Shown here piece after piece: positions 21,619 through 32,612 of a stretch of DNA of 64,000 nt. Source of the stretch: Pseudomonadota bacterium (GTDB lineage: Bacteria > Pseudomonadota > Gammaproteobacteria > Burkholderiales > REEB80). Every line of letters starts with the position of its first letter. Within the stretch, counting starts at the first letter, position 1. A program made the position numbers and the translations under genes. The DNA is taken from positions 195,371 through 259,370 of the forward strand of contig JAGXAQ010000001.1 of the NCBI GenBank assembly GCA_018971485.1, read 5' to 3'. The notes beneath the pieces were generated by a model. The model was given only the letters and a program-made list of their open reading frames with translations, was not told the origin of the DNA and did not search any database.

Positions 21619-22416
21619 TCAGACTCCACCCTTAGCAGTTGTCATATGAGCAATAGCCATCATGATCCCCGCCACTTCCTTAAAAAGAGGGTGCAACAAA
21701 GGATACAGATAAGGTAGAGTCAAGCCTAGAACCGCAAAACCTAAAGCGAGCGTAATAGGAAAACCTATCGCAAATAGATTCAGTTGAGGGGCCGCTTTAC
21801 TAATAACACCCAAGGCAATATTAGCCACCAACAACGCTGCTATTGCAGGCATGGCAATTTTGAGCCCAATGCTAAACATCACCGAGGACCATTTCAGCAA
21901 TACCTGGATGCCACCAAAATAAAAATGGGACGGCCCAATAGGCCATACAGTAAAACTCTGACTTAAAGCTTCCAAAACCAGATAGTGCCCATTAACTGAG
22001 AGAAAAAGCAGGATACCTATCAGCTCAAGAAATTGGGCTATAACCGGGATCTGGGTGCCATTCTGAGGATCAAAGAAAGTCGCAAAGCCCAACCCCATCT
22101 GCAGGCCTATCAGTCCCCCCGCCATTTCTAATGCCACAAATACGATTCTTACAGACAAACCCATGGCAAGGCCAATCAAGATTTGCTGGGCCATCAGCAA
22201 TAAACCTTCTGGTGAGCCTGGATCAACAAAAGGAGGAACCGGAAGAATAGGCACTAACAACAGACTTAAAAAACCTGCCAGTCCGATCTTGACCCGAACA
22301 GGAATAGCAGTATTCCCCAAGACAGGATCTGCAGCCAGCATGGCCAAAATCCTTAAGAAGGGCCACATTATAGCCATCCATGACTTCAATAAAAGCGCGG
22401 CATTAAAAGTAACCAT
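21619..22416 (-). CDS. fliR: Flagellar export apparatus protein FliR
   Basis: Membrane protein; RILAMLAADPVLGNTAIPVRVKIGLAG; GLQMGLGFATFFDPQNG. Confidence 0.96.
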   Translation of the reverse strand: MVTFNAALLLKSWMAIMWPFLRILAMLAADPVLGNTAIPVRVKIGLAGFLSLLLVPILPVPPFVDPGSPEGLLLMAQQILIGLAMGLSVRIVFVALEMAGGLIGLQMGLGFATFFDPQNGTQIPVIAQFLELIGILLFLSVNGHYLVLEALSQSFTVWPIGPSHFYFGGIQVLLKWSSVMFSIGLKIAMPAIAALLVANIALGVISKAAPQLNLFAIGFPITLALGFAVLGLTLPYLYPLLHPLFKEVAGIMMAIAHMTTAKGGV

Positions 22417-22417
22417 A

Positions 22418-22687
22418 TCAACCGATTAGTGATGGGATACTCATAAATAAATTTCTTGTGAAATCAATTAGCTGCCCGAGCATCCAAGGACCAAATGCCA
22501 CACAAATAATGAATAAGGCAACCAGCTTAGGAATAAAGGACAGGGTCGATTCATTAATCTGGGTAGCCGCCTGGAAAATACTTACAATCAACCCCACAAT
22601 CAACGCTCCAAGTAACAAGGGAGCAGACACCAGCAACATAAGGTAAACCGTCTGCTGGGCAAGGTGTATAACTGTATCAGGCGTCAT
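22418..22687 (-). CDS. fliQ: Flagellar export apparatus protein FliQ
   Basis: 89 aa; GLIVSIFQAATQINESTLSFIPKLVALF. Confidence 0.97.
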   Translation of the reverse strand: MTPDTVIHLAQQTVYLMLLVSAPLLLGALIVGLIVSIFQAATQINESTLSFIPKLVALFIICVAFGPWMLGQLIDFTRNLFMSIPSLIG

Positions 22688-22694
22688 GTGTACC

Positions 22695-23426
22695 TCAGTA
22701 AAAACTCTTCATCAAGGATCCGATTACAAGACTCCAGCCATCCACCAAAACAAATAGCATGATTTTAAAGGGCAGGGAAATAATGACAGGGGAGAGCATC
22801 ATCATACCCAAAGACATGAGCACACTCGAAACAACCATATCAATAATAAGAAATGGGATAAAAAGTACAAAGCCGATTTGAAACGCTGTTTTTAGTTCAC
22901 TAATCACATAAGCAGGGACCAGGATTCTCATTGGCGTGTCATCGGGCCTGGCAATTGGGCCTGTATGTGCAATCCGCACAAAAAGGGCAATATCGGACTC
23001 ACGGGTTTGATGCAGCATAAAAGTCTTAAGTGGTTTTTCTGCCCGGCCTAAAGCCTCTGTCAACCCTATCTGATGACTAGAATAAGGCTGATATGCTGTC
23101 ACGTACATTTTGTTTAGCACCGGAGACATGACGAAAAAAGTCAGGAATAAAGCCAATCCGATTAACACTTGATTAGGAGGGGTTTGCAATGTACCCAATG
23201 CCTGTCTAAGCAATGAGAGAACGATGATAATCCTTGTAAAGGCCGTCATCATCAACAATATTGCAGGAAGAAACGTCAGGGAAGTCAGAAAAAGCAGGGT
23301 CTGGATACTAAGTGTATAAGTCATACCCCCATGACTTGGAACACCTGTCCAGCTTACAATCCCATCAGCAAAAACCGGCATTGTAAAAAAAAGCCCAAGC
23401 AGGATAGCATATTTAAAATGCTTCAT
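22695..23426 (-). CDS. fliP: Flagellar export apparatus protein FliP
   Basis: [80 protein letters not shown]. Confidence 0.98.
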   Translation of the reverse strand: MKHFKYAILLGLFFTMPVFADGIVSWTGVPSHGGMTYTLSIQTLLFLTSLTFLPAILLMMTAFTRIIIVLSLLRQALGTLQTPPNQVLIGLALFLTFFVMSPVLNKMYVTAYQPYSSHQIGLTEALGRAEKPLKTFMLHQTRESDIALFVRIAHTGPIARPDDTPMRILVPAYVISELKTAFQIGFVLFIPFLIIDMVVSSVLMSLGMMMLSPVIISLPFKIMLFVLVDGWSLVIGSLMKSFY

Positions 23427-23830
23427 GTTGGTAGGCCAGTACGCTTTTTTATTTGTCTCATCAAATGCTGAAACCTGTTTTGTACAGTAGCAGCAGGGTT
23501 TTCAGGCACGGGGCCTAGCCGATCAATCAATGTAATATTCTGCGACGTCACCCCTAGAAGCAAACAGGAACCCTTGACTTCAACTATCACCAACCGTTCC
23601 CTTGCACCAAGCGATAAAACACTCACCACTTTCATGGTGCCATCTGCTACCCCTTTTATGCCCACACGGCGCAAAATCCAGACTGTCAGGGCAATGGCAC
23701 CTAATACAATTGCTAGCGCAAACAAGGACTGGATAACACTGCCCATCACTGAAAACACGGGCTCAGAGGCAAAAACCGGCCCTGCATATAATAAAGCCAT
23801 CCCCAAAAAACACAGACGCCAAAACCTCAT
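23423..23830 (-). CDS. fliO: Flagellar biosynthesis protein FliO
   Basis: Single TM ([22 protein letters not shown]); [32 protein letters not shown]. Confidence 0.93.
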   Translation of the reverse strand: MRFWRLCFLGMALLYAGPVFASEPVFSVMGSVIQSLFALAIVLGAIALTVWILRRVGIKGVADGTMKVVSVLSLGARERLVIVEVKGSCLLLGVTSQNITLIDRLGPVPENPAATVQNRFQHLMRQIKKRTGLPT

Positions 23831-24258
23831 TTATTCATCCGTTGTGATGGCTCAATAATATCTGTTAGTCGAATCCCGAATTTATCATTTATTACCACCA
23901 CTTCCCCTTGGGCAATCAAACGGCCGTTTATCAAGACATTCATCGGCTCGCCTGCCTGGCCATCCAACTCAACAACAGATCCTTGCGCCAATTGTAATAG
24001 GTTACGAATAGGTAATCGCGTTTTCCCCATTTCGACTGTCAAGGTAACGGGGATATCAAGCACCATCTCAAGGCTATGCGCACCTATACCAGTAGACACG
24101 GCCTCTTGTAATGAAGAGAAAATATTAGCGGGCTCTACAGGTTCTGGACTGGCTTGATTCGGCTTGGGCGAAACAGACGGGCTCGTCTCAGCCCCTCCTT
24201 GCTCATTCAAGGCAGCAGCCCAATCATCTGCAGTGATTGATTCGTTTTGTTCAGCCAC
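23827..24258 (-). CDS. fliN: Flagellar motor switch protein FliN
   Basis: MVLDIPVTLTVEMGKTRLPIRNLLQLAQGSVVELDGQAGEPMNVLINGRLIAQGEVVVINDKFGIRLTDII. Likely GTG start (VAEQNESI) overlapping fliM; track start is 24297. Confidence 0.96.
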   Translation of the reverse strand: MAEQNESITADDWAAALNEQGGAETSPSVSPKPNQASPEPVEPANIFSSLQEAVSTGIGAHSLEMVLDIPVTLTVEMGKTRLPIRNLLQLAQGSVVELDGQAGEPMNVLINGRLIAQGEVVVINDKFGIRLTDIIEPSQRMNK

Positions 24259-25249
24259 CCGGCTCTCCCTGTCCCAGCTTCTGCAATGCCGGATCAATCA
24301 CTTTCTCAACCTTGAGCGCATACCGACCATTTCTGACCCCATAGCTGCACTCCAGAACCGGCACATCATCAACTGTTGCAGTAATCGAACGGGGAATATC
24401 TACCATAATCAAATCCCCTGCTTTCATTTCAAGAACATCAGCCAGAGTTAGTTCAGCATGCCCTAAAGAAGCACATAATTCAACTTCTGCCAGTCTAACC
24501 TGGGAACGCAACAATCCTAGCCAGCGATCATCGGACTCCATTCGATCGCCTTGCGTTGTACTGATCAAGAGGGTGCGAATCGGCTCAATCATAGCATAGG
24601 GCAGACAAACGTGAAAATCTCCTCCCCCATTTCCAAGTTCTATATTAAATGTAGTAACCACAACCACTTCTGTAGGTGAAGCAATATTTGCAAATTGCGT
24701 ATTCATTTCTGAACGGACATATTCGAACTGTACCGGATAGACCGCTTTCCAGGCAAGTTCCATCTCATTAAAGGCCACTCGTAACATATTCTGGATAATG
24801 CGCTGTTCAGTAGGGGTAAAATCACGCCCCTCAACCCGCATATGAAATTGCCCATTCCCCCCAAACAAATTATCAACGACCAAAAAAACAAAATTCGGGT
24901 CGAAAATAAACAAGGCCGAGCCACGCAGAGGCTTAACCTGAACAATATTCATGTTCGTCGGGACGATCAGGTTACGAATAAATTCACTGTACTTAACTAC
25001 TTTTACAGGGCCAACGCTAATTTCGGCATTACGGCGCATAAAATTAAACAGCCCAATCCTAAACTGCCGTGCAAAACGTTCATTGATGATTTCAAGCGTC
25101 GGCATACGGCCGCGCACGATCCGCTCCTGCTTGGCAAAATTATAGGCCTGGATACCAACTGCGCCTGTTTCGCCCGAAGGCTCATCCGCCTCGCCGGTAA
25201 CACCCTTAAGCAGAGCATCAATTTCATCTTGGGAAAGAATTTCAGACAT
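24251..25249 (-). CDS. fliM: Flagellar motor switch protein FliM
   Basis: MSEILSQDEIDALLKGV; RGRMPTLEIINERFARQFRI. Confidence 0.98.
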   Translation of the reverse strand: MSEILSQDEIDALLKGVTGEADEPSGETGAVGIQAYNFAKQERIVRGRMPTLEIINERFARQFRIGLFNFMRRNAEISVGPVKVVKYSEFIRNLIVPTNMNIVQVKPLRGSALFIFDPNFVFLVVDNLFGGNGQFHMRVEGRDFTPTEQRIIQNMLRVAFNEMELAWKAVYPVQFEYVRSEMNTQFANIASPTEVVVVTTFNIELGNGGGDFHVCLPYAMIEPIRTLLISTTQGDRMESDDRWLGLLRSQVRLAEVELCASLGHAELTLADVLEMKAGDLIMVDIPRSITATVDDVPVLECSYGVRNGRYALKVEKVIDPALQKLGQGEPGG

Positions 25250-25770
25250 TACTGTACAATAAACGAATTAAACAAAACATTTTTGACCCCATTCGCTCCT
25301 GATGTACCCACCAGTAACTTGTTGACACTATCCCGAATTTCAGTTGCAAGCTTTTGCTTGCCTTCAGCAGTTCGAATATTGGCCGAGGTCTGGCTGCTTA
25401 ACAATAAAAGCAGGGTATTACGCACTTCAGGCATAATAGCTTTTATTTTATTTTCTACTTTAGAATCAGCAAGCTGCAAGTTAATTTCTATCTGGAGATA
25501 GCGATCTGCATCAGTATCTCTTAAATTGACTGTAAACATATCCAGCTTAAGAAATACAGGCGGAACCCGGCTAAGCCTGGACTGCCCGGCATGAGCCTTG
25601 TCATGCTTAGCAGAATAAATCTTCCATCCATACCACCCACCCACTGCAACAGCTATAATCAGAAAAATGAGCAATACAAGTTTAAGAAAACGCTTTGGCT
25701 TTTTATTCAATGGCGCAGATTCTTCAAGCTCTTCCGAATCTTCCACTACCTCCTTTTGCGCCATATCCAC
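25249..25770 (-). CDS. fliL: Flagellar basal body protein FliL
   Basis: Single TM; DRYLQIEINLQLADSKVENKIKAIMPEVRNTLLLLLSSQ. Confidence 0.94.
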   Translation of the reverse strand: MDMAQKEVVEDSEELEESAPLNKKPKRFLKLVLLIFLIIAVAVGGWYGWKIYSAKHDKAHAGQSRLSRVPPVFLKLDMFTVNLRDTDADRYLQIEINLQLADSKVENKIKAIMPEVRNTLLLLLSSQTSANIRTAEGKQKLATEIRDSVNKLLVGTSGANGVKNVLFNSFIVQ

Positions 25771-25851
25771 CTCTGTTATTTGTTATTTTTATAACCCTAC
25801 CATTGAGATAAAAACTACGCAACTTCAAACTTCTCTTCCATAAAAGACGGA

Positions 25852-27093
25852 TCATACAAACATATCAACCAGCCCTAGAGCAGAAAATGCCAATGCAAAA
25901 CCCTGGCTATTATTGTCCGCCATTCTACCGGCACCTGAGTGATACGAAAAGGTATATCCGGGCTGACTTTGTCCAGACTGGCGACCTGAATTATCACTTG
26001 AAACTTGTGCTTGGCCTAAAGTCATGCCTGAAGCATCCATCTGGGCACGCAGCCTAGGCATAGCGGCCACTATGGCATCCCGGACACCTGCCTGATGACT
26101 CAAAAAAACGGCATTTACCTCTCCTTGATGAACACTAAGATGTACCTGAACAGGCCCAAGATCAGGCGGATTAAGATGCAGATTAGCCACATGGGTCTGC
26201 TGACCCGCAAGCAAGACAATTTTCTGTGAGAAATCATCTGGCCAGACCGGGGAACCAAATGCAGCGCCTACATGTTGCACAGAGGCAACAGAAACCTGCT
26301 GGGTGGGCGAAGAAGACAAGTTTGTCCCTAAAACCCCTTGCAAGGTGGAAGGCGTGGAAGTCTCCTGCTTTATCTTAAATTCCGGCAGAAATTGCCGAAA
26401 ATCGGCAAGATTTGCCGACAAACCCGGCAAGGCTGATAAATGGGCAGAGCCTATTGGATACAACGAAGAATCTGTTTGGGGCGGGTTTTCAAAAACAACC
26501 CCCAAACCATTTTCCTTATCAGCACCTTTAAACGGATTAGCGTTAACCAATGATGTCAAATGTAAAGGGGCACTCGACACAGGTGGTGCTGCGTCAAAAG
26601 CATATTGCCCTAGCCTGCTATTCAGCCCTGAGGGACTGCTCTGGGATGATCCATTCAAAGGAACCTTGGTAACATCATAATTAATAATATCATTTGATTT
26701 TAAAATCTGTCCAGATACCTGAGATTGAACTTGAGGACTAATGCCAATAGCAGGCTGGGTCAAAACCTGCAACTGCTGCAACAAAGCCTGCAGGTTACTT
26801 ACCAAAGCCGTACTATCCAGCGCAGAATCACCCTTAATCAAAGAATGAACTAAAGATTCGAGATCTTTTGCTTTTTTTCCATCCAAGGATAACCCTGCAT
26901 CTTTCTGTTCTAAATCCGGCCCCATCAACTGCGACAAAACCTGATTAAAATCGGCTGGGATTTGAGTTTTACTACCTTGAGCCCCTTTTATATAAGACAG
27001 GACAGCCTCAAGTTGAGAAGACAAATCCCGAGGCTGCGTTTGCCCCCCAGGCTGTAAGACCGTAATCAAGTTAGCAACTGACATCGCTGGCAT
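25852..27093 (-). CDS. fliK: Flagellar hook-length control protein FliK (canonical copy)
   Basis: Q/S-rich N-terminus; C-terminal HVANLHLNPPDLGPVQVHLSVHQGEVNAVFLSHQAGVRDAIVAAMPRLRAQMDASGMTLGQAQVS (Flg_hook). Confidence 0.93.
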   Translation of the reverse strand: MPAMSVANLITVLQPGGQTQPRDLSSQLEAVLSYIKGAQGSKTQIPADFNQVLSQLMGPDLEQKDAGLSLDGKKAKDLESLVHSLIKGDSALDSTALVSNLQALLQQLQVLTQPAIGISPQVQSQVSGQILKSNDIINYDVTKVPLNGSSQSSPSGLNSRLGQYAFDAAPPVSSAPLHLTSLVNANPFKGADKENGLGVVFENPPQTDSSLYPIGSAHLSALPGLSANLADFRQFLPEFKIKQETSTPSTLQGVLGTNLSSSPTQQVSVASVQHVGAAFGSPVWPDDFSQKIVLLAGQQTHVANLHLNPPDLGPVQVHLSVHQGEVNAVFLSHQAGVRDAIVAAMPRLRAQMDASGMTLGQAQVSSDNSGRQSGQSQPGYTFSYHSGAGRMADNNSQGFALAFSALGLVDMFV

Positions 27094-27148
27094 GTTCGCT
27101 CATCGCTGAATAAACAACTTAAGTTAATGCAAGAATTATGCCAATAAG

Positions 27149-27580
27149 CTAACGCTTATGTCGGGAAGCATATTCATCTGATTCTTTTTGATCACGCTTT
27201 GCCAGCTTTTGCTGTAATGAACGATTCTGACGCTCCTGAAGAAGCAGGTAGGATTGATGCTTTTGACGGGTATGATTCCAGTCCCCAACTGCTATATCAT
27301 AGGATATCCTATATCTTTCAACCAACTGGATCTGCATCTGAATTGCCTCTTCCAGTTTTTCCAAAAAAAGATAAAAATCACGCCACGCTTTTGCACTTAG
27401 GCCATTTCTGTCAGATTGGCCTAATCGTGAACGATACTCCTCTTGGTATTTCTGAAGCTCTATAAGCTTACCTTGGGCTTCTTCAAATAACCCTTTCTTT
27501 TCCTGCATGGCTTTTGCAGCATACTGTTCAAGTAGTTCGGCATGATCAATTAAAAAACTCAGCTGTTGGTGTTGGGGCAT
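27149..27580 (-). CDS. fliJ: Flagellar export chaperone FliJ
   Basis: Coiled-coil protein next to fliI; 143 aa. Confidence 0.88.
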   Translation of the reverse strand: MPQHQQLSFLIDHAELLEQYAAKAMQEKKGLFEEAQGKLIELQKYQEEYRSRLGQSDRNGLSAKAWRDFYLFLEKLEEAIQMQIQLVERYRISYDIAVGDWNHTRQKHQSYLLLQERQNRSLQQKLAKRDQKESDEYASRHKR

Positions 27581-27631
27581 ATTTTTCTGTTTTTAGTTAT
27601 GGTTGATTCGTATTAATAAAATTTCAGGTTA

Positions 27632-29014
27632 TTAAGAAAATAAAGCCTGTAACGCATGAACACTTGAACTATAAGTTTCGCATTTATACATATCCTGCTG
27701 AAGAAACCTTGAAAGTTCCGGATATCTTGCAACCGCCTCATCAAGATCTGAGTCATGGCCAGGACTATAGGCTCCAACACTAATCAGGTCACTGCTTCGC
27801 CGATACCGGGCATAAAGATGTTTGAACCGCCTTGCTTGACCCATTTGTTCATTTGGGGCAATCTCAGAAAATACCCGACTGACAGATGCCTCGATATCAA
27901 TCGCAGGATAGTGCCCCGAATCAGCCAGTTCTCTTGATAAAACAATGTGTCCGTCCAGAATGGCTCTAGCTGCATCTGCTATTGGATCCTGAGGATCGTC
28001 TCCTTCTGTCAGAACAGTATAAAACGCGGTAATTGAACCCCCGCCAGGTGGCCCGTTCCCCGCGCGCTCAACCAACTGGGGCAAACGGGCAAAAACCGAT
28101 GGGGGATATCCTTTAGTAGCAGGAGGCTCGCCAATAGCCAAAGAAATTTCCCTTTGCGCCATTGCCACACGGGTCAACGAATCCATAATCAGTAAAACAT
28201 GTTTGCCACAATCCCTAAAGTACTCGGCTATGGCAGTAGCATAAGCCGCTCCATGCAATCGTTGCAAAGGTGGTGTATCCGCAGGGGCAGCAACGACAAT
28301 AGCCCTTCGAAGTCCATCCTGGCCGAGAATGTTTTCAATAAACTCTTTTACCTCCCTGCCACGCTCACCAATTAATCCGACCACAATTACTTCTGCATCT
28401 GTATACCTTGCCATCATTCCCAGCAAGACACTCTTGCCCACACCTGATCCAGCAAAAAGCCCCATTCTCTGCCCCCGGCCAACGGTCAGCAAAGCATTAA
28501 TAGCCCGGACACCAACATCCAATACCTGATTAATCGGGGCACGCATTAATGCATTGTAGGGACGGCTCTGCAGGGGGACATGGTTCGTATAATCTATCGC
28601 ACCAAAAGCATCCAATGGCTGGCCATGCCCATCTAGCACACGGCCTAACAAAGACATCCCAACAGGAACCTGTTTTACCCGATCAACATTACGCCTTCTG
28701 GGTCGAAAACGTCTTCCTGGCCTAAGCGGATAGGGCATATTGCTGTCAGATGGCGCAACTAAAGCTCCTGGCATTAATCCATGTACCTCACCAGAAGGCA
28801 TTAGATAAAGATGATCACCCGCAAACCCGACCACTTCTGCCTCAACGGTTCCACCCCAAGGTAAAAACACCTTACAGTTACTGCCAATAGGCAAATGAAG
28901 CCCTATCGCCTCCATCACCAGTCCTACTACCCGGGTCAAACGGCCATAAACCACCCAAGGAGGCATTTGTTCAATCTGAAGCAAACAATCATTCAAATAG
29001 TGTTTCAGGCTCAA
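27632..29014 (-). CDS. fliI: Flagellum-specific ATP synthase FliI
   Basis: [42 protein letters not shown]; Walker [18 protein letters not shown]. Confidence 0.98.
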   Translation of the reverse strand: MSLKHYLNDCLLQIEQMPPWVVYGRLTRVVGLVMEAIGLHLPIGSNCKVFLPWGGTVEAEVVGFAGDHLYLMPSGEVHGLMPGALVAPSDSNMPYPLRPGRRFRPRRRNVDRVKQVPVGMSLLGRVLDGHGQPLDAFGAIDYTNHVPLQSRPYNALMRAPINQVLDVGVRAINALLTVGRGQRMGLFAGSGVGKSVLLGMMARYTDAEVIVVGLIGERGREVKEFIENILGQDGLRRAIVVAAPADTPPLQRLHGAAYATAIAEYFRDCGKHVLLIMDSLTRVAMAQREISLAIGEPPATKGYPPSVFARLPQLVERAGNGPPGGGSITAFYTVLTEGDDPQDPIADAARAILDGHIVLSRELADSGHYPAIDIEASVSRVFSEIAPNEQMGQARRFKHLYARYRRSSDLISVGAYSPGHDSDLDEAVARYPELSRFLQQDMYKCETYSSSVHALQALFS

Positions 29015-29018
29015 TCAA

Positions 29019-29639
29019 TCACTCTTCCCAAGCGCCTGGCTCATCAAATGCTGCCAACAGCTGTTTCCAGCGACCTTCAATTGTGGCATCTACGGTATTC
29101 TGGACTGTTTCTATTCTGAGTCCACCCCTGCGTATTGCAGCATCTTCAAGTATCTGCCACTTGCCTTCACGAATTTCCTCCGCTAAAACAGAACGGACTA
29201 GCCGGGCATCTTCCGGATGTAAAAATAAACGGGGGGGCATTTCCAGCCAGGGTAATGAACCCATCACCTCCTTTATTACCCCGCATACCAACTCCGGTTT
29301 TGCCGATAAGGCGCATCGAAGAAACTGCTTACATAGAGCCAGGACCACATTAAAAACATCTGTTTCAATCTCTTCAACCCATTTGCTTCTCGCCTCATTC
29401 AGTTCAGCCAGTAACAAACCGAGTTGTTTGGCTTTTTCATTCACCTCATTCATTCCTGCGGCATACCCTTCCTGGCGCGCCAATTCCTGAATATGCTCAA
29501 CTTCATTTGCTGTCGTCAGGCTAACAGGTGACCCCGCAGCCGGGGCATCCATAGCTGCCATCTCCCAGCGCTCATAAGCAGACAGGGTTTCCTTCGGAAT
29601 GATTTTACTTTCAGACAAACTGATCGTCTCCCTTGCCAC
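29019..29639 (-). CDS. fliH: Flagellar assembly protein FliH
   Basis: Position between fliI and fliG; YAAGMNEVNEKAKQLGLLLAELNEARSKWVEEIE; WQILEDAAIRRGGLRIET. Confidence 0.92.
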   Translation of the reverse strand: MARETISLSESKIIPKETLSAYERWEMAAMDAPAAGSPVSLTTANEVEHIQELARQEGYAAGMNEVNEKAKQLGLLLAELNEARSKWVEEIETDVFNVVLALCKQFLRCALSAKPELVCGVIKEVMGSLPWLEMPPRLFLHPEDARLVRSVLAEEIREGKWQILEDAAIRRGGLRIETVQNTVDATIEGRWKQLLAAFDEPGAWEE

Positions 29640-30606
29640 CTAAAATGATTTCTCCCTTTTCTGCAAGACCCCGGACTATTTTTAGAATCTCTTTCTGCTG
29701 TGCTTCCACTTCAGATAGCCTGACCGGTCCCTTGGCTTCCAAATCATCCCGAAGCATATCCGCAGCCCGCTGGGACATATTACGAAAAATTTTTTCACGT
29801 AAAGCATCCGTAGTGCCCTTTAAAGCCACAATCAGGGCTTCGGATTGAACCTCACGTAACAATAGCTGAATTCCGCGATCATCAATATCAATCAGGTTAT
29901 CAAACACAAACATCTCATCCTGGATTTTTTGTGCCAGATCGGGATCATAATCCCGAATTCCAGAAAGCACCCCTACCTCATTCTGCCCACCCAGGAAATT
30001 CAGGATCTCAGCAGCAACACGCACCCCTCCAGCAGCGCTTTTTTTCATCTTGCTACTACCAGCAAGCAATTTTGCCAGCACATCATTCAGTTCTTTCAAG
30101 GCCTGAGGCTGAATTCCATCAAGTGTCGAAATACGCAACATAACATCATTCCTGAGCCGCTCAGTAAATTGATTCAGGATGTCGCTAGCCTGATCCCTCT
30201 CCAGATGAACAAGAATCGTTGCGATAATTTGAGGATGCTCATTCTGAATCAATTCTGAAACCGTTTTAGCATCCATCCATTTTAAATCCTCGATTCCACT
30301 GATATCATTTCCCCGGAAAATACGATCAATCAGCCCTTGTGCCTTATCCTCTCCCAAAGCCTTGGTTAGTACCTGACGAATATATTTATCACTGTCTTCA
30401 GTAAAATTGGTATGCTCTATCGCTTCCTCATTAAAATCTTTCAACACTTCAACTACTTTTTCACGACTCAGGTTTGATAATTCAGCCATGGCTGCCCCAA
30501 GCTTCTGAACTTCCTTTGGCCCGAGAAACTTAAAGACCTCGCTGGCTTCATCCTGACCCAAAGTCAGCAACAGAATAGCGCTTTTCTGTAACCCGCCCTT
30601 ACTCAT
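29611..30606 (-). CDS. fliG: Flagellar motor switch protein FliG
   Basis: QKSAILLLTLGQDEASEVFKFLGPKEVQKLGAAMAEL; NEHPQIIATILVHLERDQASDIL; MSQRAADMLRDDLEAKGPVRLSEVE. Confidence 0.98.
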   Translation of the reverse strand: MSKGGLQKSAILLLTLGQDEASEVFKFLGPKEVQKLGAAMAELSNLSREKVVEVLKDFNEEAIEHTNFTEDSDKYIRQVLTKALGEDKAQGLIDRIFRGNDISGIEDLKWMDAKTVSELIQNEHPQIIATILVHLERDQASDILNQFTERLRNDVMLRISTLDGIQPQALKELNDVLAKLLAGSSKMKKSAAGGVRVAAEILNFLGGQNEVGVLSGIRDYDPDLAQKIQDEMFVFDNLIDIDDRGIQLLLREVQSEALIVALKGTTDALREKIFRNMSQRAADMLRDDLEAKGPVRLSEVEAQQKEILKIVRGLAEKGEIILGGKGDDQFV

Positions 30607-32246
30607 TCATTTTCCATCCAGTCCTTGACCACATTAGCCACAATTGACGGATTCTGTCGGGCTAGATCCTTGGCAGCCTGGAGATTCTGTTCATACCCTT
30701 CCCGTTGCCTGGGGGCAGCCGCCTCAAAAGAAGGAGCAGCTGCCTGCGGTACTGGCTTCGGTGCTTTAGCAAGCATTTCGTATAGCATACGTCTCAAACT
30801 CAAGAAAACAATCAAGACCACACCTGCCGTAAGGAGATCCTTAAGCACTTCTTCAGCAATGGCTATATTATCCGGATTCTTATAAAAGGGGGTATGAGGC
30901 AAAGCTACTACAGGCTTAGTACTAAAGGCCGTATTCACGATATTCAAGCTGTCACCGCGCTTAGGATCAAACCCCATGGCACCTTTAACCAGCTTATTGA
31001 TTTCATCCATCTCAGACTGATTAAGCGGAACAAGCTTGGTGCTTCCATCCCGATTGACGACAGGTCTGTAATTAACTACCACAGCCACGCTCAGTCGTTT
31101 GATGCTCCCGGCTGGTTGAACCGAGTGCTGAATCGTTTTATCCACGTCATAATTGGTTGTGGAAGATTTCCGACTATGAACCGGCATCAAGGACGAATTG
31201 GTGCTAACAGTTCCGGCTGTTGTTGCCGTTCCATTCAAGGGTGTAGTCCCGCCTGAAGAAGATGCAGCCGTGGAAACTGATTGGCCTGGGGGTTGATTTG
31301 CCGCTGAACCTACCACCCCTCCCGGAGCAGGGGTGGTACTTGTTGACTCTTTTTTCTGCTGGCTCAGGATCGCAGCGGTACCAGGCGTGCCATTAGGCTG
31401 AAAGGTTTCTGCTGTCTGTTCCATTCTAGAAAAATCAAGATCAGCGGTTACAGCTGCACGTACATTGTTCCTACCCACAATTGGAGCAATAATCGCCTGG
31501 ATACGGTTCGCCAATGCTTGCTCAACCTGTCCAACGTAATCAAGCTGATCAGCATTAAGATTTACACCGTCGGAAGTGCCTTGTGGCTGACTCAGCACTT
31601 CTCCATTCTGGTCAACCACCGTTACATTTTTTGCTTCAAGTTGAGGTACGGATGCAGCAATTAACCGTTCAATCCCTGCAACTTGGCCGGCGCCCAAAGT
31701 TCGGCCAGGATAAAGGCTAACCAAAACAGATGCGCTAGGAGACTCTTGTTCCGAAACGAATACTGAAGGACGGGGAATAGCCAGTTGTACTCTTGCTGCT
31801 GATACAGCAGATATAGATGAGATGGTACGATCCAGTTCCCCTTCTAGGGCGCGCTGATAATCAACCTGTTCAATAAAGTCACTCGTCCCAAGCTTCTGGT
31901 TATCTAAAAGCTCAAATCCCACCACCGAACCGCGTGGCAATCCTTTACTTGCAAGTTTCAGACGGGTGTTATACACGTCATTGGAAGGCACAAGTATAGC
32001 GCTACCACCTTCGGCCATCTTATAAGGTACATTAAGCTGGGACAGGGCATTGATAATATTACCGCCATCCCGATTATTAAGGTTGCTATACAGGACACGC
32101 CATTGTGGTTTGTTAACATATATCCAGGCTACAAAGACAAAAGCAAAGAAAGCCGCTGTGCCAAAAATAACGGCAAGCTTTTGCCCGCTGCTCAATCGAC
32201 CGAAAGACTGAAAACGCGATAGGAAGGATTGTTTGGGGGTAGCCAT
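30603..32246 (-). CDS. fliF: Flagellar MS-ring protein FliF
   Basis: 547 aa; WRVLYSNLNNRDGGNIINALSQLNVPYKMAEGGSAILVPSNDVYNTRLKLASKGLPRG; two TM segments. Confidence 0.98.
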   Translation of the reverse strand: MATPKQSFLSRFQSFGRLSSGQKLAVIFGTAAFFAFVFVAWIYVNKPQWRVLYSNLNNRDGGNIINALSQLNVPYKMAEGGSAILVPSNDVYNTRLKLASKGLPRGSVVGFELLDNQKLGTSDFIEQVDYQRALEGELDRTISSISAVSAARVQLAIPRPSVFVSEQESPSASVLVSLYPGRTLGAGQVAGIERLIAASVPQLEAKNVTVVDQNGEVLSQPQGTSDGVNLNADQLDYVGQVEQALANRIQAIIAPIVGRNNVRAAVTADLDFSRMEQTAETFQPNGTPGTAAILSQQKKESTSTTPAPGGVVGSAANQPPGQSVSTAASSSGGTTPLNGTATTAGTVSTNSSLMPVHSRKSSTTNYDVDKTIQHSVQPAGSIKRLSVAVVVNYRPVVNRDGSTKLVPLNQSEMDEINKLVKGAMGFDPKRGDSLNIVNTAFSTKPVVALPHTPFYKNPDNIAIAEEVLKDLLTAGVVLIVFLSLRRMLYEMLAKAPKPVPQAAAPSFEAAAPRQREGYEQNLQAAKDLARQNPSIVANVVKDWMENE

Positions 32247-32312
32247 AATTTAGTAGATGGCCCTGTTTTTATGCCGGATCAAAAAACCCGAGATTTTTAT
32301 ACCCGTCAGACA

Positions 32313-32612
32313 CTATACCTGCATGTTCATAATATCTTGATAAGCAGTAACCAGCTTATCCCTTACCTGCACCATCGTCTGAAAGGACAAACTAGCCTGC
32401 TGCAAGGATGCCATGACCTCATTTAGACTGGCCTGCCCGCTACCAGCAGAAAACGCCTGAGCCAGCTTTGTTGCATCCTGTTGCTGCGTGTTAACCTGAT
32501 CAATTGATTTCTTGAGCAAGTCAGAAAAACCCGATCCGGAATTATCATCGGCACTCGTTCCAGTCGCTGTTTGCAACTGGCTTAATAACTGATCAATTCC
32601 CCGAATATCCAT
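32313..32612 (-). CDS. fliE: Flagellar hook-basal body protein FliE
   Basis: LNEVMASLQQASLSFQTMVQVRDKLVTAYQDIMNMQV. Start MDIRGIDQLL; track start 32639. Confidence 0.95.
   Translation of the reverse strand: MDIRGIDQLLSQLQTATGTSADDNSGSGFSDLLKKSIDQVNTQQQDATKLAQAFSAGSGQASLNEVMASLQQASLSFQTMVQVRDKLVTAYQDIMNMQV

Noticed and set aside
24842-25501. 219-aa plus-strand ORF antisense to fliM/fliL
   Set aside because: Crosses two strongly supported minus-strand genes and has no family-like motif.
30895-31256. 120-aa plus-strand ORF opposite fliF
   Set aside because: Antisense to a confidently identified CDS; no supporting features.
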